Shown in pieces: positions 31,668 through 32,379 of a stretch of DNA of 32,379 nt. The translations under genes were made by a program, and so were the position numbers. Numbering within the stretch: position 1 is the first letter of the stretch; every line of letters starts with the position of its first letter. This DNA is from CAZSVI01 sp964610205 (GTDB lineage: Bacteria > Bacillota > Clostridia > DSM-8532). The stretch lies in the NCBI GenBank assembly GCA_964610205.1, contig CAZSVI010000029.1, forward strand, positions 1-32,379, written 5' to 3'. A model generated the notes under the pieces. That model saw nothing but the letters and a program-made list of their open reading frames with translations. It was not told the DNA's origin and did no database searches.

Positions 31668-32379
31668 CTAACTTTCCCGTTTGCACGGATAGGAAACAAG
31701 GTAATTCTCTTCCTGAACATAATGTTCAAACCAGATATAGGACAGTTTTTTGCCAGGTTTTGTTATCATGGAATGATCAAGTCCCGCAGGCACATAGGTA
31801 AAATCATCTGTTTTGAGATCAACACATTCACCTTCAATATCAAGTGTCATATCCGTATCACCGTAGGTGACATTCCATTGCGCTACCGCAGGATGACCTT
31901 TTTCAATCGTTCCTTCCACAGTGTTTTCAATGCTGCCATCGGCTCTGCAACATCCCATCAGGCAGCGGCAAAGGCGTTTTGTTGGAAGAATGGACCAGCT
32001 TCTGCTGTACTTGGTCTTGCAATCCTGCACATACTCAACCCCCTGGGAGACAGGCCTGAAGAATGGCAGAACAAGATGGAAGGCATTATATCTTTCAAGG
32101 TCTTGTTTCTTCTGCTCTACAATAAACATTGTATAAGTCATATCTGTTGCGGCGTGGATCGAGAAGCTGGAATGAGGATCAGCAATATAAACGGCAACTT
32201 CATTAACCGCAAATGATTTTTCAGGAGTCAGAATCGCACCCTTGCCTGCAGTAATGCAAAGAATCTGAAGCGTATCCTTTAGCATTTCCGGATAAACTAC
32301 CGATTTTGCCTTCAATATGCAACGGAATGCACGGACACCACCATTGTAAGTGCCGGCCAACATTTCGGTCTGAGCAAAA
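31668..32379 (-). CDS. Cupin-like protein of unknown function (5' end beyond window)
   Basis: The frame stays open to the window end, so the start is not visible; an internal ATG lies at 32363. About 237 residues are seen, in two halves that each resemble a cupin strand set. The first (LQILCITAGKGAILTPEKSFAVNEVAVYIADPHSSFSIHA) and second (KGHPAVAQWNVTYGDTDMTLDIEGECVDLKTDDFTYVPAGLDHSMITKPGKKLSYIWF) both have the turn pattern and the xVPAGxxH-type end. Only some usual metal-ligand histidines are evident, so catalysis is uncertain. Sugar isomerases of the IolB type and AraC-type sensing domains share this fold. No family name is justified. Confidence 0.6.
   Translation of the reverse strand, partial: FAQTEMLAGTYNGGVRAFRCILKAKSVVYPEMLKDTLQILCITAGKGAILTPEKSFAVNEVAVYIADPHSSFSIHAATDMTYTMFIVEQKKQDLERYNAFHLVLPFFRPVSQGVEYVQDCKTKYSRSWSILPTKRLCRCLMGCCRADGSIENTVEGTIEKGHPAVAQWNVTYGDTDMTLDIEGECVDLKTDDFTYVPAGLDHSMITKPGKKLSYIWFEHYVQEENYLVSYPCKRES

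Overview
The window looks like chromosomal DNA from an anaerobic, flagellated, Gram-positive member of the Clostridia (Acetivibrio/Thermoclostridium-like; the genus is a guess). The evidence is strong GGAGG ribosome-binding sites, several TTG and GTG starts, a FliW-CsrA-flagellin module, SigD-type flagellar promoters, an S-box (SAM-I) riboswitch before metK, and gene orders that match two Bacillus subtilis neighbourhoods. There are no tRNA or rRNA genes, no CRISPR array and no transposase.

Left part (1-9.9 kb). A radical SAM DNA-repair-type protein on the minus strand (82-1311) is followed by an Hsp20 chaperone on the plus strand. A long minus-strand housekeeping cluster then reads, in transcription order: tsaC/sua5 - low-Mr (arginine?) phosphatase - rpiB - upp - dCMP deaminase - tagO/wecA-like - wecB. 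This resembles the B. subtilis ywlC-ywlE-ywlF-upp-mnaA region. It combines tRNA t6A synthesis, protein dephosphorylation, pentose and pyrimidine salvage, and the first steps of wall-polymer or teichoic-acid linkage synthesis. An accessory tandem repeat (two identical 125-bp hairpin units) sits between sua5 and the divergent proB. proB is followed by a single-gene HU transcription unit with a clear promoter and terminator.

Middle (9.9-25.1 kb). After a ZIP metal transporter comes a complete late-flagellar block, all on the minus strand. In transcription order it is yvyF - flgM - flgN - flgK (with a von Willebrand A-like insert) - second flgK - flgL - DUF6470/yviE - fliW - csrA - hag - [repeat element A] - fliB - flaG - fliD - fliS - fliT-like. 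The order is almost that of B. subtilis comFC-yvyF-flgM-...-fliT. I find SigD-type promoters before flgM, hag and flaG. The hag leader has a hairpin presenting AGGA plus a second GGA at the Shine-Dalgarno site, the arrangement expected for CsrA repression relieved by FliW.

Right part (25.1-32.4 kb). comFC overlaps recD2, with a small membrane-anchored unknown gene upstream. A plus-strand HD-GYP c-di-GMP phosphodiesterase faces metK across a bidirectional terminator. metK has a promoter, SAM-I aptamer and terminator. The window ends inside an unknown two-half cupin-like gene.

Most unusual items: (1) a dispersed structured element present twice (15681-15810 and 31464-31581), with conserved ends, a variable but still self-complementary hairpin, and a tiny conserved reading frame; (2) the 125-bp tandem hairpin repeats carrying extended -10 boxes; (3) a VWA-like domain inserted in one of two tandem FlgK proteins; (4) a TagO-like enzyme in which the usual catalytic-site Asp of the GDTG motif is Ser; (5) a flagellin methylase next to a flagellin whose variable domain has only one lysine.
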